DNA of 7,992 nt from Myxococcota bacterium (GCA_022710245.1 JAKLHH010000309.1:1-7992), one strand, 5' to 3'; positions 1 through 6,407 are shown, numbered from the stretch's first letter. Made by a program: numbers and translations. The notes: generated by a model from the letters alone, not told the origin.

Positions 1-1
1 G

Positions 2-511
2 CCAGCCGTGCTCCTGGCTCCCGATGCGACGCTGACCCTGGCGGGAGAGCCGGTGCAGGTGCTCCACCCCGGCCCCGGGCACACGGTGGACAATCTGGTC
101 GTCTACCTTCCAGCGCGACGGGTCCTGGTCGGCGGCTGCCTGGTGCGATCCGCGGGAGCTCGCGGCCTCGGCAACCTGGAGAGCGCCGACGTCCACCACT
201 GGCGCGGAACCATCGAGCGGGTGCTGGCGCGCTTCCCCGCGCCGGCGCTGGTCGTCCCCGGCCACGGCGCGCCGGGCGGCCGCGAGCTCCTCGTCCACAC
301 ACGTGAGCTGGTCGAGCAGCACCTAGCAGCCCGTGGTGCAAGTCGCTCCACGTCGCGAGGGCGGCCGACTTCGCCCCGCTGGCGGCGTTGCACCTCGGTT
401 AAAGCCGTCAAAGGATTCGCCCTCGGCGCGCCTTGCCAGCGGGCCGCCTCGACCGTCTCGCTCGGTCCGGACTTGCACCACGGGCTGTTAGCGCGGAGAG
501 GCGGCAGGTGA
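2..511 (+). CDS. Subclass B1 metallo-beta-lactamase, C-terminal part (5' end outside window)
   Basis: This is the C-terminal part of a zinc beta-lactamase that would hydrolyse beta-lactams in the periplasm; the reading frame is open to the window edge, so the N-terminus and the HxHxD zinc motif are not visible. Seen here are the other expected ligands: His in GPGHTVDN (codon 80-82), Cys in GGCLVRS (codon 137-139) and His in VPGHG (codon 263-265). The spacing from the first His to Cys (20 residues inclusive) is that of Bacillus BcII, and the motif GLGN supplies the family's Asn233. The Cys ligand rather than Ser or His at this place marks subclass B1. The position of Lys224 is Arg. B1 proteins normally stop soon after the motif LL.HT, here around base 322, but this frame continues about 60 residues through codons unusual for the window (AAA, TTA, AGA, CTA, GGA) to TGA at 509-511. 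That tail may not be native. Identity as a B1-type protein is strong; activity is inferred. Confidence 0.88.
   Translation, partial: PAVLLAPDATLTLAGEPVQVLHPGPGHTVDNLVVYLPARRVLVGGCLVRSAGARGLGNLESADVHHWRGTIERVLARFPAPALVVPGHGAPGGRELLVHTRELVEQHLAARGASRSTSRGRPTSPRWRRCTSVKAVKGFALGAPCQRAASTVSLGPDLHHGLLARRGGR
495..501 (+). promoter_or_regulatory. Ribosome binding site for the STAND regulator
   Basis: GGAGAGG lies six bases before the GTG at 508-510. It supports that GTG over the in-frame TTG at 433, which has no comparable site. The GTG overlaps the TGA of the lactamase reading frame as GTGA, an arrangement usual in translational coupling. Confidence 0.6.
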
Positions 512-3219
512 CGCGCAGGCCAGCCGACGCGGCGCCCGGAGCTGTCGGGCGCCGCAGCGAGCTCGCCAGGCTGGCCGGGCTGCGACGCGAGGGAGCGCGC
601 CTCATCACCCTCTGCGGGCCCGGCGGCGTGGGCAAGACACACCTCGCGCGCCGCTTCCTCGCGCAGCGCGATCCTCGCGGGCCGCGCGAGGCCGTGCTCT
701 GCGAGCTCGCCGCGGCGCGGACCGCCGCCGAGGTGAGCCGCGCGGTGGCGACGACGCTGGGCCTCGAGCGCGCCGACCCGCGCCCCCTCGAGGCTCCCGC
801 CGCGGTCGGCGAGCTCCTCGCCCGCCGCCCGTCCCTCCTCCTCGTCCTCGACAACCTGGAGCAGGCGCTCCCGGCCGCCCGCGAGGTGGTCACGGCCTGG
901 CTCGAGGCCGCGCCCGGGCTCGCGCTCGTCGCCACCTCGCGAGAGCCGCTCGGCGTCCCTGGCGAGACCTGCGTCGAGCTCGCGCCCCTCCCCGCTGCCG
1001 ACGCGCTCGCCCTCTTCACCGCCGCCGCCCGCGCCGTGCGACCGATCGCCGACGACGCGGCCTCACGGCGCGACCTGCGCCGGATCGTGGACCGCCTCGA
1101 CCGCCTCCCGCTCGCCCTCGAGCTCGCGGCGGGGCGCCTCGTCGTCCTCGGGCTGCCCGAGCTCCTCGCGCGGCTCGACCAGCCGCTCGAGCTGCTGCGC
1201 GCCCGCGGCGGCCGCCCGGCCCGCCACCTCACGCTGGAGGCCGCGGTGGGCTGGTCCTGGGACCTGCTCTCGCCGGCCGAACAGCGCGCGCTCGCTTGCT
1301 GCGCGGTCTTCCGCGGCGCGTTCAGCCCCGCCGCGGCCGAGGCGCTGCTCGCCGACGCGCCCGGGCTCGAGGTCTCGGTCCGCGAGCGGCCGCTCGAGCT
1401 CCTCGAGGGGCTCCGCCTGCGCGCGCTGCTCCAGGTGGAGGCGACCGCTGCGGACGGGAGCCGGCTGCGCCTGTACCAGGCGGTGCAGGCCTTCGCCGGC
1501 GACCGCCTCGACGAGCTCGGCCTGAGGACGCAGGCCGAGCGGCGCCACGCCGAGGTGCTGCTCGCCGGGCTGGAGGTCGGCGCGAGCGCCGGCGACGCGG
1601 CCCCGCTGGCCAGGCTCGCGCTGGAGGCCGACGACCTCCTCGCCATCCACCAGCGCTTCCTCGAGGCCGAGCCGTCGCTCGCGGCGCGCGCGCTCCTCGC
1701 GCTGCACCCTCTCCTGCTCCTCCGCGGCCCCTTCCAGGTGCACACCGACGCGCTGGACGCGCTCCTCGCGCCGCGGCGCGCGAGAGCGTACCCCGCGGCG
1801 CCCGCGCTCGAGGCCCGGCTGCGCCTCGCCCGCGGCGAGGTGCTGCGCGTGCGCGGCCGGGTGGCGGAGGCTGGGGTCGAGCTGGAGCGCGCCGGGCGCC
1901 TCGCCCGCGCCGCTCGCGAGCGGGCGACGGAGATCGCCGCGCAGCGCCTCCTCGGCGCCGTGGCCCGCATGCAGGGCCGGCTGGCGGAGGCGCTCCGCCT
2001 GCACCGCGGCGCGCTCCGCCTGGCCCGCGGCCGCCGCGCCCCGGAGGCCGCGCGCGAGGTCGCGCTCTGCGTCGGCGAGCTGGGCGCCACCCTGGCCGCG
2101 GCCGGGCGCCTGCGTGAGGCCTGCCGCCAGCACCGCGCGGCGCTCGACCTCCACCGCCGCGCGGGCGACCGCTGGCTCGAGGGCGTGCAGCTCTCGCACC
2201 TCGGCGTGGCCACGCACCGCCTGGGCCGCGCCGAGGAGGCGCGCCGGCTGCACCTCGCCGCGCTCGAGCTGCACCGCGAGGTGGGCAACCGGCGGCTCGA
2301 GGCCGCCGACACCTGCCACCTCGCCTTCGTCGAGCACCAGCTCGGGCTCCTCGACGACGCGCGCGGGCGCTTCGCGGCCGCGCTCGAGCTCTGCGGGCTC
2401 GTCTGCGATCGGCGCCTCGAGGCGATCGCGCGCAGCTACCTGGCGGACCTGGAGACCGAGGCTGGCGAGGTCGCCCGGGCCAGAGCGCTCCTCGATCAGG
2501 CGCTCGGCTTCCACGAGGGCGCGGACGACCGGCAGCAGCAAGCCCTCTGCTGGCTCCACCTCGCCTTCGCCCAGGAGCGCGCCGGTCAGCTCGAGGAGGC
2601 CCTCCTCGCGCTGCGCAGCGCGGCCACGCTGGCGGCGCCCTCGCAGGTCTGGGTGCGCTCTGCCAGCCACGCGCACGCCGCCGCGCTCCGGCGCCGCCTG
2701 GAGGACAAGGCCGGGACCCGGCGCGAGGCGCGGCTGGCGAGGCGCCGCGCGGGCGCCCTGGAGAACCCCTACCAGCTCGCCGCCGTGCTGCTCCTCGCCG
2801 AGGGCACCGCGCCCAACGCTGGCGCGCGCGAGGGCGAGCGCTCCTCGAGCGAGCTGCGCCGCGCGCTGCGCTGGTCGCAGCGGGGCGGCACCGCGCGCGA
2901 GCTCTGGGTCGGGCCCGGCGCGGCCTGGGTCAGCCTCGGCGACGCGCGGATCGACCTCTCGCGCCGCGGCCCCATGCGCCGCGTCCTGCTCGCGCTGGTG
3001 GAGGCGGCCGCCGGCGGCGAGCGCGCCGGCCTGCCCTGGCACGGCCTCGCCGAGGCTGGCTGGCCCGGCGAGAAGATGCAGCCGGAGGCCGCCCTGCAGC
3101 GCGTCTACACCGCCGTCTGGTCGCTCCGCAAGCTGGGGCTGGAGCCCGTGCTCGTCTGCCGCGAGGGCAGCTACCAGCTCGATCCCTCCTTCGCAGTCCG
3201 CCGCTTCGACGAGCGCTGA
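508..3219 (+). CDS. STAND-type ATPase/TPR regulator with C-terminal winged helix
   Basis: A 903-residue cytoplasmic signal-transduction ATPase and likely transcription regulator. Residues 37-44 are a Walker A motif (GPGGVGKT), residues 109-118 a Walker B segment (LLVLDNLEQ, Asp115), and 142-153 is ATSREPLGVPGE, typical of the AfsR/SARP-like and LuxR-like STAND ATPases. Residues 248-281 (GWSWDLLSPAEQ onward) match the helical/winged segment that follows the NTPase in this class. A helical region from about 432 to 750 contains TPRs; four units of exactly 40 residues are visible at 534-573, 574-613, 614-653 and 654-693, each beginning near an A..LH..AL pattern. Residues 799-903 look like an OmpR/PhoB-type winged helix (RVYTAVWSLRKLGLEPVL, then GSYQLDP), here at the C-terminus. 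No membrane segment or signal peptide is seen. GTG 508 is chosen because of its ribosome binding site. The inducer and targets are unknown; control of the adjoining lactamase or PLD gene is inference. Confidence 0.9.
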   Translation: MTRRPADAAPGAVGRRSELARLAGLRREGARLITLCGPGGVGKTHLARRFLAQRDPRGPREAVLCELAAARTAAEVSRAVATTLGLERADPRPLEAPAAVGELLARRPSLLLVLDNLEQALPAAREVVTAWLEAAPGLALVATSREPLGVPGETCVELAPLPAADALALFTAAARAVRPIADDAASRRDLRRIVDRLDRLPLALELAAGRLVVLGLPELLARLDQPLELLRARGGRPARHLTLEAAVGWSWDLLSPAEQRALACCAVFRGAFSPAAAEALLADAPGLEVSVRERPLELLEGLRLRALLQVEATAADGSRLRLYQAVQAFAGDRLDELGLRTQAERRHAEVLLAGLEVGASAGDAAPLARLALEADDLLAIHQRFLEAEPSLAARALLALHPLLLLRGPFQVHTDALDALLAPRRARAYPAAPALEARLRLARGEVLRVRGRVAEAGVELERAGRLARAARERATEIAAQRLLGAVARMQGRLAEALRLHRGALRLARGRRAPEAAREVALCVGELGATLAAAGRLREACRQHRAALDLHRRAGDRWLEGVQLSHLGVATHRLGRAEEARRLHLAALELHREVGNRRLEAADTCHLAFVEHQLGLLDDARGRFAAALELCGLVCDRRLEAIARSYLADLETEAGEVARARALLDQALGFHEGADDRQQQALCWLHLAFAQERAGQLEEALLALRSAATLAAPSQVWVRSASHAHAAALRRRLEDKAGTRREARLARRRAGALENPYQLAAVLLLAEGTAPNAGAREGERSSSELRRALRWSQRGGTARELWVGPGAAWVSLGDARIDLSRRGPMRRVLLALVEAAAGGERAGLPWHGLAEAGWPGEKMQPEAALQRVYTAVWSLRKLGLEPVLVCREGSYQLDPSFAVRRFDER

Positions 3220-3258
3220 ACCGCCCGTCCTCACAGGGGAGAGCCGCCGGCCGGCCGA

Positions 3259-3276
3259 GGTTTGAGCCGGTTTGAG
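3259..3276 (+). repeat. Tandem direct repeat GGTTTGAG x2, period 10, possible operator
   Basis: GGTTTGAG occurs at 3259-3266 and again at 3269-3276, separated by CC, giving a period of one helical turn. It lies in the 119-base gap between the STAND regulator and the PLD lipoprotein, and is more AT-rich than its surroundings. OmpR-type winged helices commonly bind direct repeats with roughly this spacing, so an operator for the preceding regulator is possible. No convincing -10/-35 pair was found in the gap; the rest holds a GCCGGCCGGC palindrome at 3246-3255 and the ribosome binding site. Confidence 0.4.
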
Positions 3277-3327
3277 TTCCTCCGCCGCGACCCGCGCGGG
3301 ATGCTCTGGCCGTGGTCGCACGACGTC

Positions 3328-3334
3328 AGGAGGG
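3328..3334 (+). promoter_or_regulatory. Strong ribosome binding site for the PLD lipoprotein
   Basis: AGGAGGG ends four bases before ATG 3339. It decides the start in favour of this ATG over the in-frame GTG at 3312, and the ATG also puts a proper signal peptide at the very N-terminus. Confidence 0.75.
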
Positions 3335-3338
3335 ACCC

Positions 3339-4445
3339 ATGCTGAAGCTCACTCGCCGCCTCGCTCTCGCTCTCGCTCTCGCCCTCGCGCTCTCGCTCCT
3401 CGCCTGCGGCGCTCCGCCGCCCGAGCAGACGCCCCCCGCGAGCCCGACCGCCGACCTCCCCTCGGCCCTCGGCGATGGCGGCGTCAGCGCGACCGCCGAC
3501 GCGGGCCCCGGCGGCGACGCGCCCGTCAAGCACCCACAGCAGGCGTGCGAGCCCACCTCCCCGCGCGCGCAGCCGACCGAGGTCTACGCGCTCCCCGAGG
3601 CTGGCGAGGCGCCCTTCGAGGAGCTCCTCTCGGGGGCGAAGTCCTCCATCCGCGTGATGGTCTACCTGATGGGCTACGGCGGCATCCTCGACGCGCTCAA
3701 GGCCAAGGCGCAGGCCGGCGTCAGCGTGCGCGTCATCCTCGACAAGGGCCAGGCCGACACCAACCAGAAGTACTTCGACCAGCTCACCGCGGCCGGCGCC
3801 ACGGTGCTCTGGAGCGACCCGAAGTTCCCCTACATGCACGCGAAGGTGATCATCGTCGACGGCGCGCACGCGATGGTCTCCACCGGCAACTTCTCCAAGA
3901 GCTACTCGATCGAGCTCGAGCGCAACTTCGCCGCGCGCGTCTCCGACCCCGACGACGTCGCCGACCTCACCTCCCTCTTCGAGGCCGACTGGAAGCGCGC
4001 CGCCCCCGAGCTGAGCTGCACCCGGCTCCTCGTCTCGCCGGTGAACGCGCGGGCCCGGCTCCTCGCGCTGATCGACTCGGCGAAGAGCACCCTCACCGTG
4101 GAGTCGATGCAGCTCGCCGACAGCGACGTCCGCGCGCACCTCGCGGCTCGCAAGGCGGCGGGGGTCGAGGTCCGCGCCATCCTCGCCGACGCCAGCTGGA
4201 TCAGCGCCAACGCCGACGCCGCCAAGTTCCTCAAGGGGCTCGGGGTCGAGCCCCGCAGCATCCCCCACTGCCACGTGAAGGCGATCGTCGTCGACGGGCA
4301 GCGCGCCTACCTCGGCTCGGAGAACCTCAGCTACACCTCGCTCTCGAAGAACCGCGAGGTGGGGCTGATCGTGACCGAGCCCGCGGCGGTGAAGACGATG
4401 GTCGACACCTTCGAGAAGGACTGGGGGGTGGGCGTCGCGTTCTGA
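3339..4445 (+). CDS. Phospholipase D superfamily lipoprotein with two HKD motifs
   Basis: A 368-residue predicted lipoprotein. Residues 1-22 are a signal peptide (Lys/Arg, then an alternating Leu-Ala core) ending in the lipobox LLAC, with Cys23 as the lipidation site. A low-complexity Pro/Ala-rich linker follows to about residue 85. The catalytic part has two HxK(x)4D motifs: His167-Lys169-Asp174 (HAKVIIVD, followed by STGNFS) and His312-Lys314-Asp319 (HVKAIVVD, followed by GSENLS). Paired HKD motifs form a single active site in the PLD superfamily, which acts through a phosphohistidine intermediate on phosphodiesters: phospholipids, cardiolipin synthesis, or nucleic acid. The substrate cannot be told from the sequence; a lipid-anchored periplasmic or outer-membrane phosphodiesterase is most likely. 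Both catalytic motifs are intact, so an active enzyme is expected. The gene lies 119 bases downstream of the STAND regulator and converges, nine bases away, with the gene on the other strand. Confidence 0.9.
   Translation: MLKLTRRLALALALALALSLLACGAPPPEQTPPASPTADLPSALGDGGVSATADAGPGGDAPVKHPQQACEPTSPRAQPTEVYALPEAGEAPFEELLSGAKSSIRVMVYLMGYGGILDALKAKAQAGVSVRVILDKGQADTNQKYFDQLTAAGATVLWSDPKFPYMHAKVIIVDGAHAMVSTGNFSKSYSIELERNFAARVSDPDDVADLTSLFEADWKRAAPELSCTRLLVSPVNARARLLALIDSAKSTLTVESMQLADSDVRAHLAARKAAGVEVRAILADASWISANADAAKFLKGLGVEPRSIPHCHVKAIVVDGQRAYLGSENLSYTSLSKNREVGLIVTEPAAVKTMVDTFEKDWGVGVAF
3363..3392 (+). repeat. In-frame GCTCTC hexanucleotide repeat in a signal-peptide core
   Basis: Three exact GCTCTC units at 3363-3380 are followed by the degenerate units GCCCTC and GCGCTC. 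They encode (Ala-Leu)5 in the hydrophobic core of the PLD lipoprotein signal peptide. A unit gain or loss would change the core by two residues without shifting the frame. Confidence 0.7.
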
Positions 4446-4454
4446 ACCTCGGGC

Positions 4455-4850
4455 TCACGCCTCGCTGGGCTCCGCCGCGATCGGGCGCTCGGGCTTGGCG
4501 AACCCCACCTCCACCCGCTCGTAGCCGAGCTCCTCGACCAGCTGGCGGAAGGCGGCGTAGTGGACCTCGGCGTCGGGGAGCTTCAGCTCGTAGGCGGTGA
4601 GGACGGCGCGCTGCGCCTCGCGCACGAGCCGGATCTCCAGCGCCCGCACGTAGCGGCGCTGCTTGGCCTCCTTCAGGTGGAAGAGGAGCGACTGCACGCG
4701 GCGCTCCACCGCCTCGAGGAGCCGCTGCGGGATGGTCTCAGGGAGCGGCGGGATGCGCAGGCCCTCGATGAACTCCTCGCTGACGTGGGTCAGGGTGGCG
4801 GTCGGCGAGAGTCGCGCCCTGGGCTCGGAGATGTCTCTCTTCTTCGTCAT
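4455..4850 (-). CDS. Small uncharacterised protein, 131 aa
   Basis: I do not recognise a family. The protein is soluble, with no signal peptide or membrane segment. After a charged N-terminus (MTKKRDISEP) and a segment rich in Pro (IPPLPETIPQ, about residues 33-42), residues 43 to about 108 look mostly helical and rich in Glu, Arg and Leu, which could form a helical bundle or coiled coil. The C-terminal tail (FAKPERPIAAEPSEA) looks disordered. ATG at 4848-4850 is supported by GGAGGGG on the minus strand at 4856-4862, five bases upstream. The gene begins 34 bases after the end of the lipoprotein gene on the same strand, so the two probably form an operon. It converges with the PLD gene with only nine bases between the stops, leaving no room for a separate terminator. 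Codon use is typical for the window, which supports a real gene. Confidence 0.75.
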   Translation of the reverse strand: MTKKRDISEPRARLSPTATLTHVSEEFIEGLRIPPLPETIPQRLLEAVERRVQSLLFHLKEAKQRRYVRALEIRLVREAQRAVLTAYELKLPDAEVHYAAFRQLVEELGYERVEVGFAKPERPIAAEPSEA

Positions 4851-4855
4851 CGTCG

Positions 4856-4862
4856 CCCCTCC
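4856..4862 (-). promoter_or_regulatory. Ribosome binding site for the 131-aa protein
   Basis: On the minus strand this reads GGAGGGG, five bases before the ATG at 4848-4850. It fits an independently initiated second gene of a minus-strand operon. Confidence 0.6.
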
Positions 4863-4884
4863 AGCGGCGAGGTTCTGCTCCAGG

Positions 4885-5706
4885 CTAGCGCACGCCCTTG
4901 TAGGTCACGAGCTGCTTCTCCGAGGCGTACCCCGCGGCGGTGCGGGTCTGCGCCCGGAGCAGCCCGACCCCCCGAGCGTACCAGAGGTCCTCCTCCTGCA
5001 CCTGATCGACCGCGGGCACCGTCGGCATGCCCGCCTGCGGCTTGACGTCCATGTGCGTCGTCACCTGCGAGCGCACGTGAGCCGCGAGCTCGAAGCGCCC
5101 GGCCGGGACCTGCACCGTCTCGAACCCGACCAGGCGCGAGGCGCCGCGCACGGCGACCTTGCTGATCGGCGTGTCGAAGGAGATCGCGTAGGACCACGGC
5201 AGCTGCACGTCGAGGACAGCAGGGAGGTAGACGCCCGAGGGCGCGTCGCCCCGCACCTCACCGGCGCTGGTCCTCATCGCCCCCGAGCTGGGGAGCAGGC
5301 CCTCGCGGGTCACCACCCAGCGCTGGCGCGCCTCGCTCGCGGCCGCGCCGCTCGAGTGGTTGGTCGCGGCAGCGCCGCCCGACCGCCCGACCTGGGCGGC
5401 GCCGCTCCAGCGCTCGACCACCTCGGCGGTGATCCGGCTGCCCTCGTCCTTCACCGCCAGCACCTCCAGCGTGCTCTCGGCTCCGGGGATGGGCTTGCCC
5501 TCGTGGCTCTGGCCGGTCGAGTAGGTCCAGCTGGCGCCCTGCCGGAGCGGGAAGTAGGGGTGAGCCATGGAGCGGTCCTTGCCCTGCCTCGGGCTGGTCG
5601 GCGCGCCCGTCGCCGTCCCAGCCCCCGGCTCGGCCTTGCCCGCGACGCGCTCGCAGGCTGGCACGAGGAGCGAGAGCAGGAGGGCGAGGAGCGCGCGCTG
5701 GTTCAT
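4885..5706 (-). CDS. Predicted lipoprotein, FPL..G..W.Y family, 273 aa
   Basis: The N-terminus (MNQRALLALLLSLLVPAC) is a short signal peptide ending in a somewhat weak lipobox (VPAC, Pro at -2), with Cys18 as the likely lipidated residue. A Gly/Ala/Pro-rich linker to about residue 46 leads into YFPLRQGASWTY (51-62), the opening of a secreted beta-rich domain seen in many uncharacterised bacterial lipoproteins. Later marks are VPAGRFE (200-206) and DLWYARGVGLLR (240-251), which recur near the end of such proteins. A low-complexity Gly/Ala/Ser insert lies around residues 108-125. Function is unknown; the fold may resemble periplasmic lipid- or polymer-binding proteins, but this is a guess. ATG 5704-5706 is chosen for the signal peptide; the nearest GGAGG (minus strand, 5722-5726) is rather far away at 15 bases. 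It is the probable first gene of the operon with the 131-residue protein. Confidence 0.83.
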   Translation of the reverse strand: MNQRALLALLLSLLVPACERVAGKAEPGAGTATGAPTSPRQGKDRSMAHPYFPLRQGASWTYSTGQSHEGKPIPGAESTLEVLAVKDEGSRITAEVVERWSGAAQVGRSGGAAATNHSSGAAASEARQRWVVTREGLLPSSGAMRTSAGEVRGDAPSGVYLPAVLDVQLPWSYAISFDTPISKVAVRGASRLVGFETVQVPAGRFELAAHVRSQVTTHMDVKPQAGMPTVPAVDQVQEEDLWYARGVGLLRAQTRTAAGYASEKQLVTYKGVR

Positions 5707-5728
5707 GGTGAAGGCCCTGGACCTCCAG

Positions 5729-5734
5729 TCTATA
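5729..5734 (-). promoter_or_regulatory. Possible -10 element for the minus-strand lipoprotein operon
   Basis: On the minus strand this reads TATAGA, inside an AT-rich island in the 38-base divergent gap. It shares the palindromic TATA with the forward -10 element. A start near 5722 would give a leader of about 15 bases. No good -35 is seen. Confidence 0.35.
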
Positions 5735-5736
5735 CT
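5731..5736 (+). promoter_or_regulatory. Probable -10 element, apparently leaderless promoter
   Basis: TATACT differs from the sigma-70 consensus in one base. It ends eight bases before ATG 5745, so transcription would begin at or next to the start codon. No Shine-Dalgarno sequence precedes the ATG, which agrees with a leaderless mRNA. The -35 region at 17-base spacing (GTGAAG, 5708-5713) is weak. Confidence 0.45.
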
Positions 5737-5744
5737 CGTCGCCG

Positions 5745-6407
5745 ATGCACCTCCAGCTGGCGCTCTGGCTCCTCCGCCACCCCTGGCTCGGGCTCCTCCT
5801 CGCCCCGCTCGCGCTCTGGGCGGGCTGGGCCGCGGCCGGGGAGCTCGCGATCCTGCGGCGGCTGCCGGACACCCCCGAGGCGGTGAGCGTGGCGGCGGCG
5901 GCGGCGCGGCTGCCGCGGGAGCGCCGGCTCTACGTCCGCCTGGGCGAGCTCGTCCTCGACTGCGAGCGCCTCTACCGGCGGCCCGAGGGCGGGCTCTGGG
6001 CCGCGGCCCGCGACCCCAAGCAGCCGCTGATCGTGGTCACGCTGCCCGGCGACGCTCGCTGCGCGACGCTGGTCGGGGAGCCGTTCACCGGCGTGCTCGC
6101 CGAGCTGCCAGCGCCGCTCGCGCGCCGGCTCGCCGCGTCGGGGCTGAAGGCCCTGCAGGGCAAGCAGCGCCCCGCCGGACCGCCCGCGCTGCTCCTCTGC
6201 ACCGAGTGCGCCCGCAGCGAGGGCCTGGCGGGGGCGATCGCGCTGGTGGCCCTCGGACTGCTCGTCCTCGCTGTCCCGCTCGCGCTGCGCCTGGCCGCGC
6301 CGCGCCTCGTGCCGCGCCTCGCGCGCCGCCTCGAGGCCGCGCGCAGCAGGCCGTGGCTGGAGGAGGACGGAGACGACGACGGAGAGGACGCGGGGAACGA
6401 GACCTGA
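5745..6407 (+). CDS. Uncharacterised protein with two membrane segments, 220 aa
   Basis: I do not recognise a family. A hydrophobic segment at about residues 5-32 and a second at about 160-182 flank a domain of about 125 residues, followed by a basic stretch and an acidic tail (EEDGDDDGED, about 206-215). The middle domain has RLYVRLGELVLDCERLY, PLIVVT, and EPFTGVLAELP, suggesting beta strands. Four cysteines stand out: Cys73, Cys106 and a CTEC pair (Cys152, Cys155) directly before the second membrane segment, which could bind metal or form disulfides. The order membrane-domain-membrane recalls SURF1 and GIDE/BAM-type proteins, but I see no diagnostic motif of either. The ATG is taken because upstream there is a -10 element and no ribosome binding site. 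Third-position GC is high throughout, supporting coding. The gene is divergent from the lipoprotein operon and is followed 68 bases later by the DUF1554-like gene. Confidence 0.8.
   Translation: MHLQLALWLLRHPWLGLLLAPLALWAGWAAAGELAILRRLPDTPEAVSVAAAAARLPRERRLYVRLGELVLDCERLYRRPEGGLWAAARDPKQPLIVVTLPGDARCATLVGEPFTGVLAELPAPLARRLAASGLKALQGKQRPAGPPALLLCTECARSEGLAGAIALVALGLLVLAVPLALRLAAPRLVPRLARRLEAARSRPWLEEDGDDDGEDAGNET

Noticed and set aside
433..507. Extended start of the STAND regulator at TTG 433
   Set aside because: No ribosome binding site precedes it, and the extra 25 residues show no family pattern; GTG 508 has GGAGAGG at good spacing.
3246..3255. GCCGGCCGGC palindrome as a transcription terminator
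   Set aside because: It has no loop and no following T run; short GC palindromes are expected by chance at this base composition.
408..3321. Very long minus-strand open frames (634 and 752 residues) opposite the regulator
   Set aside because: They are antisense to a gene with clear Walker A, Walker B, TPR and winged-helix motifs. Their products are Arg/Ser/Ala- or Glu/Ala-rich with no domain pattern, as expected from very GC-rich DNA with few stop codons.
3307..3322. Sigma-54-like site TGGC...GC before the PLD gene
   Set aside because: The distance between the GG and GC elements is eight bases, not the required ten, and the TTGC half is absent.
3312..3338. Extended start of the PLD lipoprotein at GTG 3312
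   Set aside because: AGGAGGG lies inside this extension at ideal distance to ATG 3339, and the extension would put nine extra residues before the signal peptide.
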